Shown here piece after piece: positions 53,902 to 63,256 of a DNA stretch of 64,000 nt (position 1 is its first letter; each line of letters begins with the position of its first letter). The notes beneath the pieces were generated by a model. It was given only the letters and a program-made list of their open reading frames with translations, had not been told where the DNA came from and did not search any database. The position numbers were made by a program, and so were the translations under genes. Origin of the DNA: Paenibacillus sp. JQZ6Y-1 (GTDB lineage Bacteria; Bacillota; Bacilli; Paenibacillales; Paenibacillaceae); contig NZ_JBFDUZ010000001.1 of assembly GCF_040719145.1 (NCBI RefSeq), positions 992,001 to 1,056,000 on the forward strand, written 5' to 3'.

Positions 53902-53982
53902 CTTATGGCGTACCTCCCGTTACCTTTTTGTCATTCTGGTTAAAAAGAATAGAGTGATACAAATGAACAGGAGGAATATACC

Positions 53983-54315
53983 ATGATGTCAACGGAAGAA
54001 AAGCAGCGCTGTATCGAGGCTTGTATGCAGTGTGTGGAAGCCTGTAATCATTGTTATACCTCATGTCTAGGTGAACAGCATATCGACATGATGCGGGAAT
54101 GTATTCGTTTGGATCGTGAATGTGCAGATATGTGCCAATTCGCCATCAAAGCGATGAGCACCAACAGCCCCTATCTGCAACAAATTTGTGAGCTATGTGC
54201 GCAAATCTGTGAGGATTGCGCCAAGGAATGCGGCAAGCATGATCATGACCATTGTCAGCGTTGTGCACAAGCCTGTCGTCATTGTGCAGAGGCATGCCGT
54301 AGTATGGTTGCTTGA
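53983..54315 (+). CDS. Four-helix-bundle copper-binding protein (DUF326/Csp-like)
   Basis: A 110-residue Cys-rich protein with repeated CxxxCxxC and CxxC spacing along amphipathic helices (CIEACMQCVEACNHC, CELCAQICEDCAKEC, CQRCAQACRHCAEAC). This pattern marks cytosolic copper storage proteins that bind many Cu(I) ions inside the bundle. No signal peptide. GGAGG precedes ATG 53983. No CopA or CueR gene adjoins. A terminator follows. Confidence 0.87.
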   Translation: MMSTEEKQRCIEACMQCVEACNHCYTSCLGEQHIDMMRECIRLDRECADMCQFAIKAMSTNSPYLQQICELCAQICEDCAKECGKHDHDHCQRCAQACRHCAEACRSMVA

Positions 54316-54636
54316 TTATACCCGTTTGACCGGAAAGGCATCTCAGCAAAGACCGGATTGCAGATACTTCTGCAATTCGGTCTTTTGTTGTTGGGGGATC
54401 CGGCAGATCGATACGATCTATGACGAAACAACAAAATGAATTGTATACCGATTCCATCATCGTTTGGCATTGCACAGATGCCACAAGCGTGCCATACTGG
54501 ATAGAATGGGTTAAACAATAAATAAGATCATCCTTGCAGCTGTATCTCTTGTTGCGATGATGAATAGCGTTGTTGTGCAAATGTTTTAATAATAAGGTAT
54601 AGTAGAATATGATGTTGACGGTAAAGGAGATTAGTC
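54316..54636. other. Intergenic with terminator
   Basis: A 321-base gap holding the terminator at 54348-54386. The rest shows no gene or strong structure. Confidence 0.4.
54348..54386 (+). terminator. Intrinsic terminator after the copper-binding protein gene
   Basis: AAAGACCGGATTGCAG pairs with CTGCAATTCGGTCTTTT around a six-base loop. Confidence 0.88.
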
Positions 54637-55380
54637 ATGATTGCAAAAACAGAGCAAGATATTGAAGGCTTAAAGAAAATTGGTAAAGTGGTCGCTACGA
54701 TCCGCGACGAACTCAAACATATGGCAAAGCCCGGTGTACGTACGATCGATCTGGATCGCCGTGCAGGGGAGTTGTTTGAACAATACGGTGCAGTATCCGC
54801 ACCGAAGGTTACGTATGATTTTCCAGGCTTCACATGTATCAGTATCAATGAAGAGGTAGCTCACGGCATTCCGGGAGAACGCGTTATTCAGGAAGGCGAT
54901 ATGGTCAATGTGGATGTGTCAGGCTCGCTAGATGGCTATTTTGCGGATACAGGTGTATCATTTGTAGTCGGCAAAGGCAATCCACAGCTGGAAGCGCTAT
55001 GCGATGCGTCGATTCAAGCATTTGATGCTGCCATGAAAAAAATCAAAGCTGGCTCCAAACGGAGTAATGCTGGGAAAGCGAGCCATAATACCGCTCGTAA
55101 ACTAGGCTTTACCGTGATCACGAACCTTACTGGACACGGGATCGGTAAAGGGCTTCATGAAGAACCAGAATATATTCTGAGCTATTACGATCCAACCGAT
55201 AACGATCTGTGGAAAGAAGGCTCTGTCATTGCCTTTGAACCGTTCGTATCGACCAAAGCCGAAGAAGTGGACGAAGGCAACGACGGCTGGACCTTGAAAA
55301 CTGCCGATGGCAGCTATGTGGCGCAATATGAGCATACGCTGATCATTACCAAAGGCGAACCAATCATTTTGACACGTTAA
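54637..55380 (+). CDS. Methionine aminopeptidase type I, YflG-like
   Basis: Removes the initiator methionine from new proteins. The 247-residue product keeps the five metal ligands: two Asp in NVDVSG and DGYFADTG, His in TGHGIGKGLHEEP, Glu in VIAFEPFV, and Glu in YEHTLIIT. Its isolated location, away from ribosomal genes, and its sequence fit the second MAP (MapB/YflG) of bacilli. AAAGGAG precedes ATG 54637, and a terminator follows. Confidence 0.92.
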   Translation: MIAKTEQDIEGLKKIGKVVATIRDELKHMAKPGVRTIDLDRRAGELFEQYGAVSAPKVTYDFPGFTCISINEEVAHGIPGERVIQEGDMVNVDVSGSLDGYFADTGVSFVVGKGNPQLEALCDASIQAFDAAMKKIKAGSKRSNAGKASHNTARKLGFTVITNLTGHGIGKGLHEEPEYILSYYDPTDNDLWKEGSVIAFEPFVSTKAEEVDEGNDGWTLKTADGSYVAQYEHTLIITKGEPIILTR

Positions 55381-55383
55381 TAA

Positions 55384-55428
55384 CAAAAAAGCCGCATGAC
55401 CGAAGAATATTCTCCGTCGTGCGGCTTT
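55384..55428. terminator. Terminator after the methionine aminopeptidase gene
   Basis: AAAGCCGCA...GAC pairs with GTC...TGCGGCTTT; A-rich before and T-rich after. Confidence 0.75.
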
Positions 55429-55694
55429 GTTATTTGCAATTTAGAAAAGAACGGCGTAAAATAAAAAATGCTCTGCAAAAATGCAGAACAGTGTGAAGTG
55501 ACGCTATTATTTTTAAGATTATCATGTTGTTTATGGATTTGTCAAGAAGAATTTTGCGAATGAATACACAGGTATGCAGTTTATCATCATTCCTCTATGC
55601 AATGAATCCCGATATAGCTAAGGATACGATAACCACACAACAAGCAGACGGCATGATGCCGATTTGTAGATCATAAAGCAAAGGGGCTGGCAGC
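55429..55694. other. Intergenic before helD
   Basis: Together with the terminator this is a 314-base gap. A small hairpin (CTGCA/TGCAG near 55470-55490) is seen. No gene is supported. Confidence 0.35.
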
Positions 55695-58052
55695 ATGGCA
55701 ATAGAAGATCAGGACTGGAAGATGGAGCAGCAGCGTGTCGATGATGTGACTGCCAAGATCAACAGCAAAATGGCTGTATTGGAACAGGAGGTAGGCGAGA
55801 GCCGTGGCGATGTGGTCGGAATGCGGAAAGACTTCTGGGACGAAGTATCGATCAACTTCAGCGAGCAGGACGATGTCGGCGAGACGTCGACCAGCTTGCG
55901 TCAACAATCGCAGGTACTATCCGAGCTAGAGCTGAGTCACCGCCGTTCCAGTTTGACGCTGGACAAGCTGCGCCGACTGTCTGGTTCTCCCTATTTTGGA
56001 CGGATTGATTTTCAGGAAAAAGGAAGCGAGCAGATCGATCAGATCTATCTGGGCATTGGTTCCTTTTTGAATGATAACGAGGAGGATTTTCTAATCTACG
56101 ATTGGCGGGCGCCAGTATCCAGTTTGTATTATGATGGTGCGCCTGGCAAGGCTTCTTACCGTACACCGGTGGGCATGATTGAAGGCAAGATGGAGCTGAA
56201 GCGCCAGTTTGTGATTCGGGATGCGGATATTAAAGTATTGTTCGATACCGGTGTGACCATCGGTGATGAACTGCTACAGCAGGTGCTGAGCCATAGTGCC
56301 GACAATCAGATGAAAAACATCGTCGCTACGATCCAAAAGGAACAGAATAGCGTGATTCGTAACGATAAAAGTCGTATGCTGATCGTACAGGGAGCCGCAG
56401 GTAGTGGCAAAACATCTGCTGCGCTGCAACGGGTTGCATACCTGCTGTATCGGTATCGCGAAGTGCTGCGTGCGGATCAGATGGTGCTCTTTTCACCGAA
56501 CTCGATGTTTAACAGCTATGTCGCAACCGTTCTGCCGGAGCTGGGCGAAGAGAATATGCTGCAAACGACCTTCCAATCGTATTTGGAAGTCCGAATCGGG
56601 CGCGAATTTGATCTGGAAGATGTGTTTTCACAAATGGAATATTTACTCGCTTGGTCGGACGATGATGGGCATCCAGCGCGTGTCCAAGGGATTCGCTACA
56701 AATCGTCGCTGGATTATTTCCATGCGATTCGCCGGTATGCAGAGCAATTGCTGCATAAGGGGATGAAATTCCGTCCGGTTCGTTTTCAGGGGCGGGAGAT
56801 TGTATCGTCGCAGCAAATGCTAGATAAATTTTATAGCTATGATCCGGCAGTGAAGCTGGGGAATCGTATTGAAGATATGCGCGATTGGCTGCTGAAGCAG
56901 GTGAACGATTTTGGTCGTAACGAGCGCAAGGAGCCTTGGGTCGAGGAGCAGATTCAGATGCTCACGACGGATGATTATCATCGCGCGTATACGATGATGC
57001 GGCGCAAGCAAAAGAATAAATCGATTTCGTTTGACGATTTCCAGCTGCAATCGGAGATGGCGGCGCGTATGGTCGTCAACAACTGGTTGAAACCACTACG
57101 GAAATGGACCAAGCGACTGCGTTTTATCGATTTAGCAGGCTTGTACCGTGCCTTGTTTGAGGATGAGCAGCTGATTACTAGCTTAAATCATGATGAAATG
57201 CCAGAAGGCTGGTATGAGTTTGCTCCACAAACCGTCAATCGGATGCGTCAGGGTGAATTGGGATATGAGGATGCGACACCATATTTGTATCTAAAAGAGC
57301 ATTTGCAAGGTTTCCGTTCCAATACGGCGATCAAACATGTCATCGTCGATGAGGTACAGGATTACTCACCATTCCAATTGGAGTTTATGAAGCGATTATT
57401 CCCGCGTGCACGCATGACAGCATTGGGCGATCTGAATCAAGCGATCTACAGCCACAACTCGGTATTTGACGAGGAGGAGCCGCTGCTGGAGCTGTATGGC
57501 AAGGATCAGACGGAATTGATTCGATTGACGCGCAGCTATCGCTCGACGTACGAGATTGTTGATTTTACCCGTTCCATGATTCCGGGTGGGGAGCATATCG
57601 TACCGTTCAACCGTCGCGGCGACAAGCCGATTGTGAATCTGTATGAGGATCGCGATGATATGCACCAAGAGATTGTGCGCAATATTCACGAATTGCAGCA
57701 GCAGGGCTATCAATATACCGCGATTATTTGTAAAACAGAGAGCGAATGTGCCGAAGCCTATGAAGCGCTGAGAGGGCAGATTACGATGCGCAAAATGACC
57801 AAGAATACGCCGGTATTTGAAAAAGGAACGATTATCATTCCTGCGTATTTGGCAAAAGGCGTAGAGTTTGACGCGGTGATTCTGTACAATGCGTCTGCGG
57901 ATCAGTATCATCGTGAGGCAGAGCGCAAGCTGTTTTATACCGCTTGTACACGGGCAATGCACTTGCTGTATGCTTATTCGGTGGGCGAGGTCACACCGTT
58001 TATTCAACAGGTGAATCAGGAGCTGTATGAGCGTCACGATTATCGGGGATAA
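55695..58052 (+). CDS. helD: HelD, RNA polymerase recycling motor (UvrD-like ATPase)
   Basis: Superfamily 1 ATPase that binds stalled or post-termination RNA polymerase and helps release DNA and RNA. The 785 residues begin with a coiled-coil arm (about 1-100), then Walker A GAAGSGKTSAALQR near 233, DEVQDYSPFQLEFMKRLFPR (motif II) near 555, and TRSYRST (motif IV) and the C-terminal ACTRAMHLLY motif VI. Length and layout match Bacillus HelD. AGGGGC precedes ATG 55695. A single-gene unit. Confidence 0.92.
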   Translation: MAIEDQDWKMEQQRVDDVTAKINSKMAVLEQEVGESRGDVVGMRKDFWDEVSINFSEQDDVGETSTSLRQQSQVLSELELSHRRSSLTLDKLRRLSGSPYFGRIDFQEKGSEQIDQIYLGIGSFLNDNEEDFLIYDWRAPVSSLYYDGAPGKASYRTPVGMIEGKMELKRQFVIRDADIKVLFDTGVTIGDELLQQVLSHSADNQMKNIVATIQKEQNSVIRNDKSRMLIVQGAAGSGKTSAALQRVAYLLYRYREVLRADQMVLFSPNSMFNSYVATVLPELGEENMLQTTFQSYLEVRIGREFDLEDVFSQMEYLLAWSDDDGHPARVQGIRYKSSLDYFHAIRRYAEQLLHKGMKFRPVRFQGREIVSSQQMLDKFYSYDPAVKLGNRIEDMRDWLLKQVNDFGRNERKEPWVEEQIQMLTTDDYHRAYTMMRRKQKNKSISFDDFQLQSEMAARMVVNNWLKPLRKWTKRLRFIDLAGLYRALFEDEQLITSLNHDEMPEGWYEFAPQTVNRMRQGELGYEDATPYLYLKEHLQGFRSNTAIKHVIVDEVQDYSPFQLEFMKRLFPRARMTALGDLNQAIYSHNSVFDEEEPLLELYGKDQTELIRLTRSYRSTYEIVDFTRSMIPGGEHIVPFNRRGDKPIVNLYEDRDDMHQEIVRNIHELQQQGYQYTAIICKTESECAEAYEALRGQITMRKMTKNTPVFEKGTIIIPAYLAKGVEFDAVILYNASADQYHREAERKLFYTACTRAMHLLYAYSVGEVTPFIQQVNQELYERHDYRG

Positions 58053-58152
58053 CTGCACGATAGCGTGTGGCTTGATACCTTATGGACTGATCTAAACATC
58101 GACCTAGAAACCAACCTATACACCAATCTACACATTCATCTATCTACTTCAT

Positions 58153-58194
58153 AACAGAGCTTTTTACGGAATCATGTAAAAAGCTCTGTTTTCT
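58153..58194 (+). terminator. Intrinsic terminator after helD
   Basis: AACAGAGCTTTTTAC pairs perfectly with GTAAAAAGCTCTGTT and is followed by TTCT. Confidence 0.85.
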
Positions 58195-58214
58195 ACATAA
58201 AGGAGAGAAGTATC

Positions 58215-58583
58215 ATGAACCGCAGACAACGTAGCAAGATTATTCCCAGTGAATGGATCATTATTCGTCGTATGGACGAGCAACTATCTATCGACGAGCA
58301 ACCACCTACCTATGAATTATGGGCATTTGATTGGAAACGTGGTGCGCGTATGAATTGGGAAGGATGGAATAAGCGGGAAGAACTGCTTGCCTCCCATGTA
58401 CCAGTACGCCGCAAAATAGGCGGCATGGCCATACAATCCATCCCTGTAGCCAAGCTGGCGAAACAGGCACAATGGCTAAGTTTGAATGAACAGCAATATG
58501 AGCAAATGCAGCAATTCCTATACCAATCGGTTACATACCGCGAATGGAAAAAGTGGAAGCAGACGTTATACTCTCCGCTATAA
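58215..58583 (+). CDS. Hypothetical protein
   Basis: Unrecognised 122-residue basic protein, rich in Trp, Gln and Arg (WKRGARMNWEGWNKR). No signal peptide. AAAGGAGAGAAG precedes ATG 58215. It is convergent with the AraC gene on the other strand. Confidence 0.6.
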   Translation: MNRRQRSKIIPSEWIIIRRMDEQLSIDEQPPTYELWAFDWKRGARMNWEGWNKREELLASHVPVRRKIGGMAIQSIPVAKLAKQAQWLSLNEQQYEQMQQFLYQSVTYREWKKWKQTLYSPL

Positions 58584-58673
58584 TTGGGCGAAGTCATACA
58601 CTTTCACGATCATGTCGAGCAGTGCGTTATCAACTCCATATCAGATCTGCATCAAATCTACATCAAATCCGTG

Positions 58674-59618
58674 TCAGATCATCCGTACATCTGCCAATAG
58701 CTCCGTTGTCGTTGCGCGATTGGAATACATACCATGTAGCTCTTTGCGATAACGCGACGGCGTACAACCATGATGCTGCTTGAATACTGAGATAAAATAG
58801 CTCAAACTATCAAATCCAACCTCCAGCGAAATATCCACAATTTTGCGATCACTGTTTTCCAGCCAGCGACATGCTTGCTGGGTACGGTAGCGGTTAATGT
58901 AATCAATGGGACTTTTCTGCGTTAGACTTTTGAAAAAGCGACAGAAATGTCCTTCACTCATGCTGACGATATCCGCCAGTTCACGTAGACGCAGTGGTTG
59001 CTGGTAGTGGGTATGAATATGACTGAGCACCAGTTTCAATCGTTCCATCCGGTCGCTTACGGCAGGCTGCTGTTCCAATGGATGATCCATATGCTCATAC
59101 ATCAATCCGATGATCAAATACAGGTACGCTTTGGTCGTCAATTCATATGCAACAGGACGTTGTAGATTCACCTGTACCACCTGCTCCAACAACTCCAACA
59201 TCCGTTGTTGCCATGAGGATTGCGGATCAAGATGCAGAGGGGCATGAACTTGGCGTGCCATGAGAGGGTCAAGATAATTGCCCTGCACATGATCGTAGGA
59301 AGCGCTATCGAGTAATGACATGCCAAATACGATCGCACAATAGCTGCACATCTCACCCTCTACACGAAACGCGGTATGAATCTCGCCGCTGTTAACGAAG
59401 ATCGCTTCCCCAGCCTTTACCTCACAATTCACACCGCCTACCTGAAATAACGCGCGCCCTTCGGTCACTAGGATAAACTCCGGCTCCTCATGCCAGTGAC
59501 ATTCCAAAATTACCTCATCACGTAGATCATTCATCTCATATATGCTGACTGGATACATCGTACTGCCATGAATCCGATTCTCACGCAGTGTATCGCGCAT
59601 CCGTTCTAGACTCTGCAT
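58674..59618 (-). CDS. AraC family regulator with cupin ligand domain
   Basis: A 314-residue transcription factor. The N-terminal AraC_binding cupin spans about 30-130 (ILECHWHEEPEFILVTEGRA), and the C-terminal pair of helix-turn-helices is in LRLRELADIVSMSEGHFCRF and KIVDISLEVGFDSLSYFISV. ATG 59618 lies seven bases after GGAGG; ATG 59624 is too near. It is divergent from a GH31 xylosidase gene and probably activates it with a sugar ligand. Confidence 0.9.
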   Translation of the reverse strand: MQSLERMRDTLRENRIHGSTMYPVSIYEMNDLRDEVILECHWHEEPEFILVTEGRALFQVGGVNCEVKAGEAIFVNSGEIHTAFRVEGEMCSYCAIVFGMSLLDSASYDHVQGNYLDPLMARQVHAPLHLDPQSSWQQRMLELLEQVVQVNLQRPVAYELTTKAYLYLIIGLMYEHMDHPLEQQPAVSDRMERLKLVLSHIHTHYQQPLRLRELADIVSMSEGHFCRFFKSLTQKSPIDYINRYRTQQACRWLENSDRKIVDISLEVGFDSLSYFISVFKQHHGCTPSRYRKELHGMYSNRATTTELLADVRMI

Positions 59619-59670
59619 GTTCATTCCTCCTATATATCAAAATCACGATACTTTTCATCAAAATAAAAGA

Positions 59671-59686
59671 AGAAAAGCGCTTTCTT
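59671..59686. promoter_or_regulatory. cre-like site in the AraC/GH31 divergent region
   Basis: AGAAAAGCGCTTTCTT keeps the AAGCGCTTTC core of catabolite responsive elements, though the outer bases differ from TGAAAGCGCTTTCA. CcpA control of the xylosidase is inferred. Confidence 0.35.
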
Positions 59687-59772
59687 AATCAATATCATTA
59701 TACACAGAGATAAAGCTTTAAGCCAAATGACAATTACGATACTGGATGTTTCCAGCTGAAAGGAAGAAAAGT

Positions 59773-62085
59773 ATGAAATTTACCGATGGCTACTGGATGA
59801 CACGCGAAGGCTATAGCATGCAGCATCCGACCGATATTCGAGATATTGTACGCAAAGGCGACGAGGTTACACTATATGCGGCAACAAAACGCATTCAGCA
59901 CAAGGGTGATACATTGAACGGCGCCCTGCTCAAAGCGACGATCAGCTCCCCGCTACCAGATGTTATCAAAATTACGCTGAACCATCATAAGGGTGGTCTG
60001 ACCCAATATCCGCAATTCGAACTCGCACAGGCGGACACAAATATTGTGATCGAGGATAACGACAATGAACTGACGTTTACGAGCGGTAACCTAAAAGCAT
60101 CGGTGCAGAAAAATACAGGCTGGAATATCAGCTTTGACTATGGCGACCGTCACCTGACTGGCAGCGTACATAGAGGACCCGGCTATATTAACGGACCCGA
60201 AAAAAGTGTCTATTTCCGTGAGCAATTACAGCTTGGCGTAGGCGAGTACATTTACGGATTGGGCGAACGCTTTACACCGTTTGTAAAAAACGGTCAAACC
60301 GTGGACATTTGGAACGAGGATGGCGGTACGAGCAGTGAGCAGGCATACAAAAATATCCCGTTCTACTTGTCCAGTCAGGGCTACGGTGTATTCGTCAATC
60401 ACCCGGAACGAGTATCGTATGAGATCGCTTCTGAAAATGTATCCAAAGTGCAATTCAGTGTAGAAGGCGAGACACTGGAATACTTTATTATCGGTGGTAA
60501 CAATCCGAAGGAAGTGCTGAACAACTACACCGCGCTGACTGGCAAACCAGCATTGCCACCAGCATGGACATTTGGTCTGTGGCTGACCACATCATTTACG
60601 ACCGATTATGACGAAGAAACGGTCAATCATTTTGTCGATGGCATGGCAGAACGTGATTTGCCATTATCGGTATTCCATTTTGACTGCTTCTGGATGAGAG
60701 AATACCAGTGGTCGGATTTTAAATGGGATGAGCGCATGTTCCCTGATCCAGAAGGTATGCTCAAGCGCCTCAAGGATAAAGGGCTGAAAATCTGCGCTTG
60801 GATCAATCCGTATATCGCTGAGAAATCCTATTTGTTCGACGAAGGCATGGAAAATGGCTATCTGGTGAAACGTCCTGACGGCAGCGTATGGCAGTGGGAT
60901 ATGTGGCAGGCAGGTATGGGGCTAGTGGATTTTACCAATCCATCCGCAGTGAAATGGTATCAAGATAAGCTCAAGGTACTAATCGATCAAGGCGTCGATT
61001 CTTTTAAAACCGACTTTGGCGAGCGCATTCCAACCGATGTCGTATACTTCGATGGCTCCGATCCGGTGAAAATGCACAATTATTACACGTTCCTGTATAA
61101 CAAAGCCGTATTCGAGCTGCTGGAAGACAATCTAGGCAAAAACGAAGCAGCACTATTTGCTCGCTCCGCTACTGTTGGTGGTCAGCAATTCCCCGTTCAC
61201 TGGGGCGGCGATTGCTCGTCTACCTTTGAATCCATGGCAGAATCACTACGCGGTGGATTGTCGCTGGGCGTCTCCGGCTTTGGTTTCTGGAGTCATGACA
61301 TCTCTGGCTTTGAAATGACAGCCGCGCCAGCCGTATACAAACGCTGGGTTCAATTCGGCATGCTGTCCTCGCATAGTCGTCTACATGGCAATGAATCGTA
61401 TCGCGTACCGTGGCTGTTCGACGAAGAATCCGTAGACGTGGTACGGAAGTTTACCAAGCTCAAATGTAGCCTGATGCCATACCTGTTCGAAGCAGCCGTT
61501 ACCGCAACCGAACAAGGCACACCGATGATGCGACCACTCGTACTGGACTTTTACAACGATCCAACTACGCATACACTGGATCGCCAGTACATGTTCGGCG
61601 ATTCCTTGCTGGTCGCTCCTATCTTTAATGAGCAGGGCGAAGTGACCTACTATGTACCAGAGGGACAATGGTTCAACCTGCTAACGAACGAAAACGTGCA
61701 GGGCGGTCGCTGGTATCGTCAAACGTTTGACTACATGACATTGCCATTGCTCGTTAAACCAAACAGCATCATCGCCTTTGGTAACCAAGACAGCAAACCA
61801 GATTACGACTACACCGACGGTGTTCAATTCCACCTGTTCAACTTGGAAGAAGGCGCCACCGTATCCACCCGAATCGTCAACCAAAACGGACAACCGTCCG
61901 CCACCATAACTGCAACACGCACCAATGACACCATCGAGATCCAAACCGAAGGCACCCTAACCAACTGGACAGCTACCCTACGTGGCATCACCACCGCCAC
62001 ATCTGTAGAAGGCGCAACCCATGAGTCCAACGAACAAGGTACCCTAATCACCCCAACCACCAACACCATCCGCATCACCCTGTAA
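59773..62085 (+). CDS. yicI: GH31 alpha-xylosidase, YicI-like
   Basis: Retaining alpha-xylosidase acting on isoprimeverose-type xyloglucan fragments. The 770-residue length matches E. coli YicI (772). Catalytic nucleophile Asp414 is in FKTDFGERIPTD and acid/base Asp480 in HWGGDCSSTFE; substrate-site motif FHFDCFWMREYQWSDF is YicI-like. No signal peptide, so it is intracellular. Start ATG 59773 follows GAAAGGAAG. An AraC regulator is divergent, and no transporter is adjacent. The last codons are G-poor like the serine hydrolase gene's end. Confidence 0.93.
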   Translation: MKFTDGYWMTREGYSMQHPTDIRDIVRKGDEVTLYAATKRIQHKGDTLNGALLKATISSPLPDVIKITLNHHKGGLTQYPQFELAQADTNIVIEDNDNELTFTSGNLKASVQKNTGWNISFDYGDRHLTGSVHRGPGYINGPEKSVYFREQLQLGVGEYIYGLGERFTPFVKNGQTVDIWNEDGGTSSEQAYKNIPFYLSSQGYGVFVNHPERVSYEIASENVSKVQFSVEGETLEYFIIGGNNPKEVLNNYTALTGKPALPPAWTFGLWLTTSFTTDYDEETVNHFVDGMAERDLPLSVFHFDCFWMREYQWSDFKWDERMFPDPEGMLKRLKDKGLKICAWINPYIAEKSYLFDEGMENGYLVKRPDGSVWQWDMWQAGMGLVDFTNPSAVKWYQDKLKVLIDQGVDSFKTDFGERIPTDVVYFDGSDPVKMHNYYTFLYNKAVFELLEDNLGKNEAALFARSATVGGQQFPVHWGGDCSSTFESMAESLRGGLSLGVSGFGFWSHDISGFEMTAAPAVYKRWVQFGMLSSHSRLHGNESYRVPWLFDEESVDVVRKFTKLKCSLMPYLFEAAVTATEQGTPMMRPLVLDFYNDPTTHTLDRQYMFGDSLLVAPIFNEQGEVTYYVPEGQWFNLLTNENVQGGRWYRQTFDYMTLPLLVKPNSIIAFGNQDSKPDYDYTDGVQFHLFNLEEGATVSTRIVNQNGQPSATITATRTNDTIEIQTEGTLTNWTATLRGITTATSVEGATHESNEQGTLITPTTNTIRITL

Positions 62086-62106
62086 CACCCATCCAAGCTC
62101 AACAAA

Positions 62107-62141
62107 AAGAACCCTTACGCCCCTAGCGCAAGGGTTCTTTT
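62107..62141 (+). terminator. Intrinsic terminator after yicI
   Basis: AAGAACCCTTACGC pairs with GCGCAAGGGTTCTTTT (one mismatch). Confidence 0.85.
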
Positions 62142-62344
62142 CCTTATCCATCCACATCGTCCCATACCTTTCCCAAACGACTACAATCTATCTCATCCAA
62201 TTCGTATAAACTCAGCCATAAAATAAAGACAGTAAATAGAGGGTATTACAAATAGAAATAGAGAAGTAAGGAGCAATAAACAAAGTAAATAGAGCAAATC
62301 CTACTATCTCCCCACCTTGAGGGTGTAAGCTCTACTGTAAAGGG

Positions 62345-62434
62345 GCGGGAATCTTCATTCTTTGCTAATCCCCAAGATTCCCGCGGCTCCACCGGAGTCC
62401 GTTCCCTTATTCCTCCCTGGAGTGAATGTTGCCC
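62345..62434. repeat. Dispersed long-hairpin repeat, copy B
   Basis: Homologous with the right part of copy A at 50326-50418; inner perfect stem GCGGGAATCTT (62345-62355) with AAGATTCCCGC (62374-62384). The left outer arm of copy A is not present or has diverged. Confidence 0.75.
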
Positions 62435-62558
62435 ATATCGAACATGTAGGCTCATACCACCATTCTATGTTAAAAGTTGCATTCCCTCGCCCAAAGCCGT
62501 AATATAATATCATTATAAAAACGCTACCATTTCCATTTCATTTACAAGGAGGAACACC

Positions 62559-62987
62559 ATGAAGCTGTATCGTATTCAATCCATTCGCACCAACAATTTC
62601 AAAGATCCCGAAATGCTAGACAAAATCCAACATGTCTGGCAAGAAGCCTATCAGCAACAGAACAACGCTAGCACCCTATATGGCGTCTATTACGATTACG
62701 AAAGTAATTACAAAGGTGATTATTCCCTAAGCACTGCTGTAGCTGATAACGAAATATCTTCGGAAATTCTGGATATTCCCGAAGATGCTCCATACCGCAT
62801 TTTTCAAATCGACGGAACCGATAAGCAAAAGGTGTTGCAGCAATGGAAGCAAATTTGGCAGCTTGAAGAAAGCGGAGAACTGATTCGCGCATATACGGTT
62901 GATTATGAGAAATACGAACCGGACGGCACCGTAAGTATACATATTGCCGTAGCCCCGGATCATAACAGCGAAGCCGCTGAGCAATAA
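62559..62987 (+). CDS. GyrI-like / Cass2-type effector-binding protein
   Basis: A 142-residue stand-alone small-molecule-binding domain. The pattern YGVYYDYESNYKGDYSLS, then IPEDAPYRIFQIDG and a W-x-IW helix, and YTVDYEKY close to the end, is that of YdeE/Cass2 proteins, which bind cationic drug-like molecules. There is no DNA-binding domain. GGAGG precedes ATG 62559. Confidence 0.78.
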   Translation: MKLYRIQSIRTNNFKDPEMLDKIQHVWQEAYQQQNNASTLYGVYYDYESNYKGDYSLSTAVADNEISSEILDIPEDAPYRIFQIDGTDKQKVLQQWKQIWQLEESGELIRAYTVDYEKYEPDGTVSIHIAVAPDHNSEAAEQ

Positions 62988-63157
62988 CAACAATAGTGAC
63001 CATATCTGGTCGTATAATGATAATGAGCTACGCTATCCTGCTAAAACAGCTTGTTTGCAGGTAGGAATAATCGCTGAGGCGTATGCTGCTATTCATCACC
63101 ATACAAACTACAAACCTTATCAATAACAACACTATCACTTCATTTCACCCTAACATC

Positions 63158-63209
63158 AAATCAAGCCCGTTTTCCCTTTATACATAGCAGGGGAAACGGG
63201 CTTGATTTG
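63158..63209. terminator. Two-way terminator
   Basis: AAATCAAGCCCGTTTTCCC pairs with GGGGAAACGGGCTTGATTT around a 13-base loop. It serves the plus-strand gene and the minus-strand MFS gene. Confidence 0.85.
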
Positions 63210-63256
63210 TTATGGTTTCATCTTGTTTTCGTTATGTGAATTGCACTCACTTCAAA

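Larger units (their letters stand above)
62086..62558. other. Intergenic with terminator, G-poor tract and repeat copy B
   Basis: A 473-base gap. It repeats the layout seen after the serine hydrolase gene: C-rich, G-poor sequence, a terminator (62107-62141), then the repeat copy (62345-62434). No gene is supported. Confidence 0.6.
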
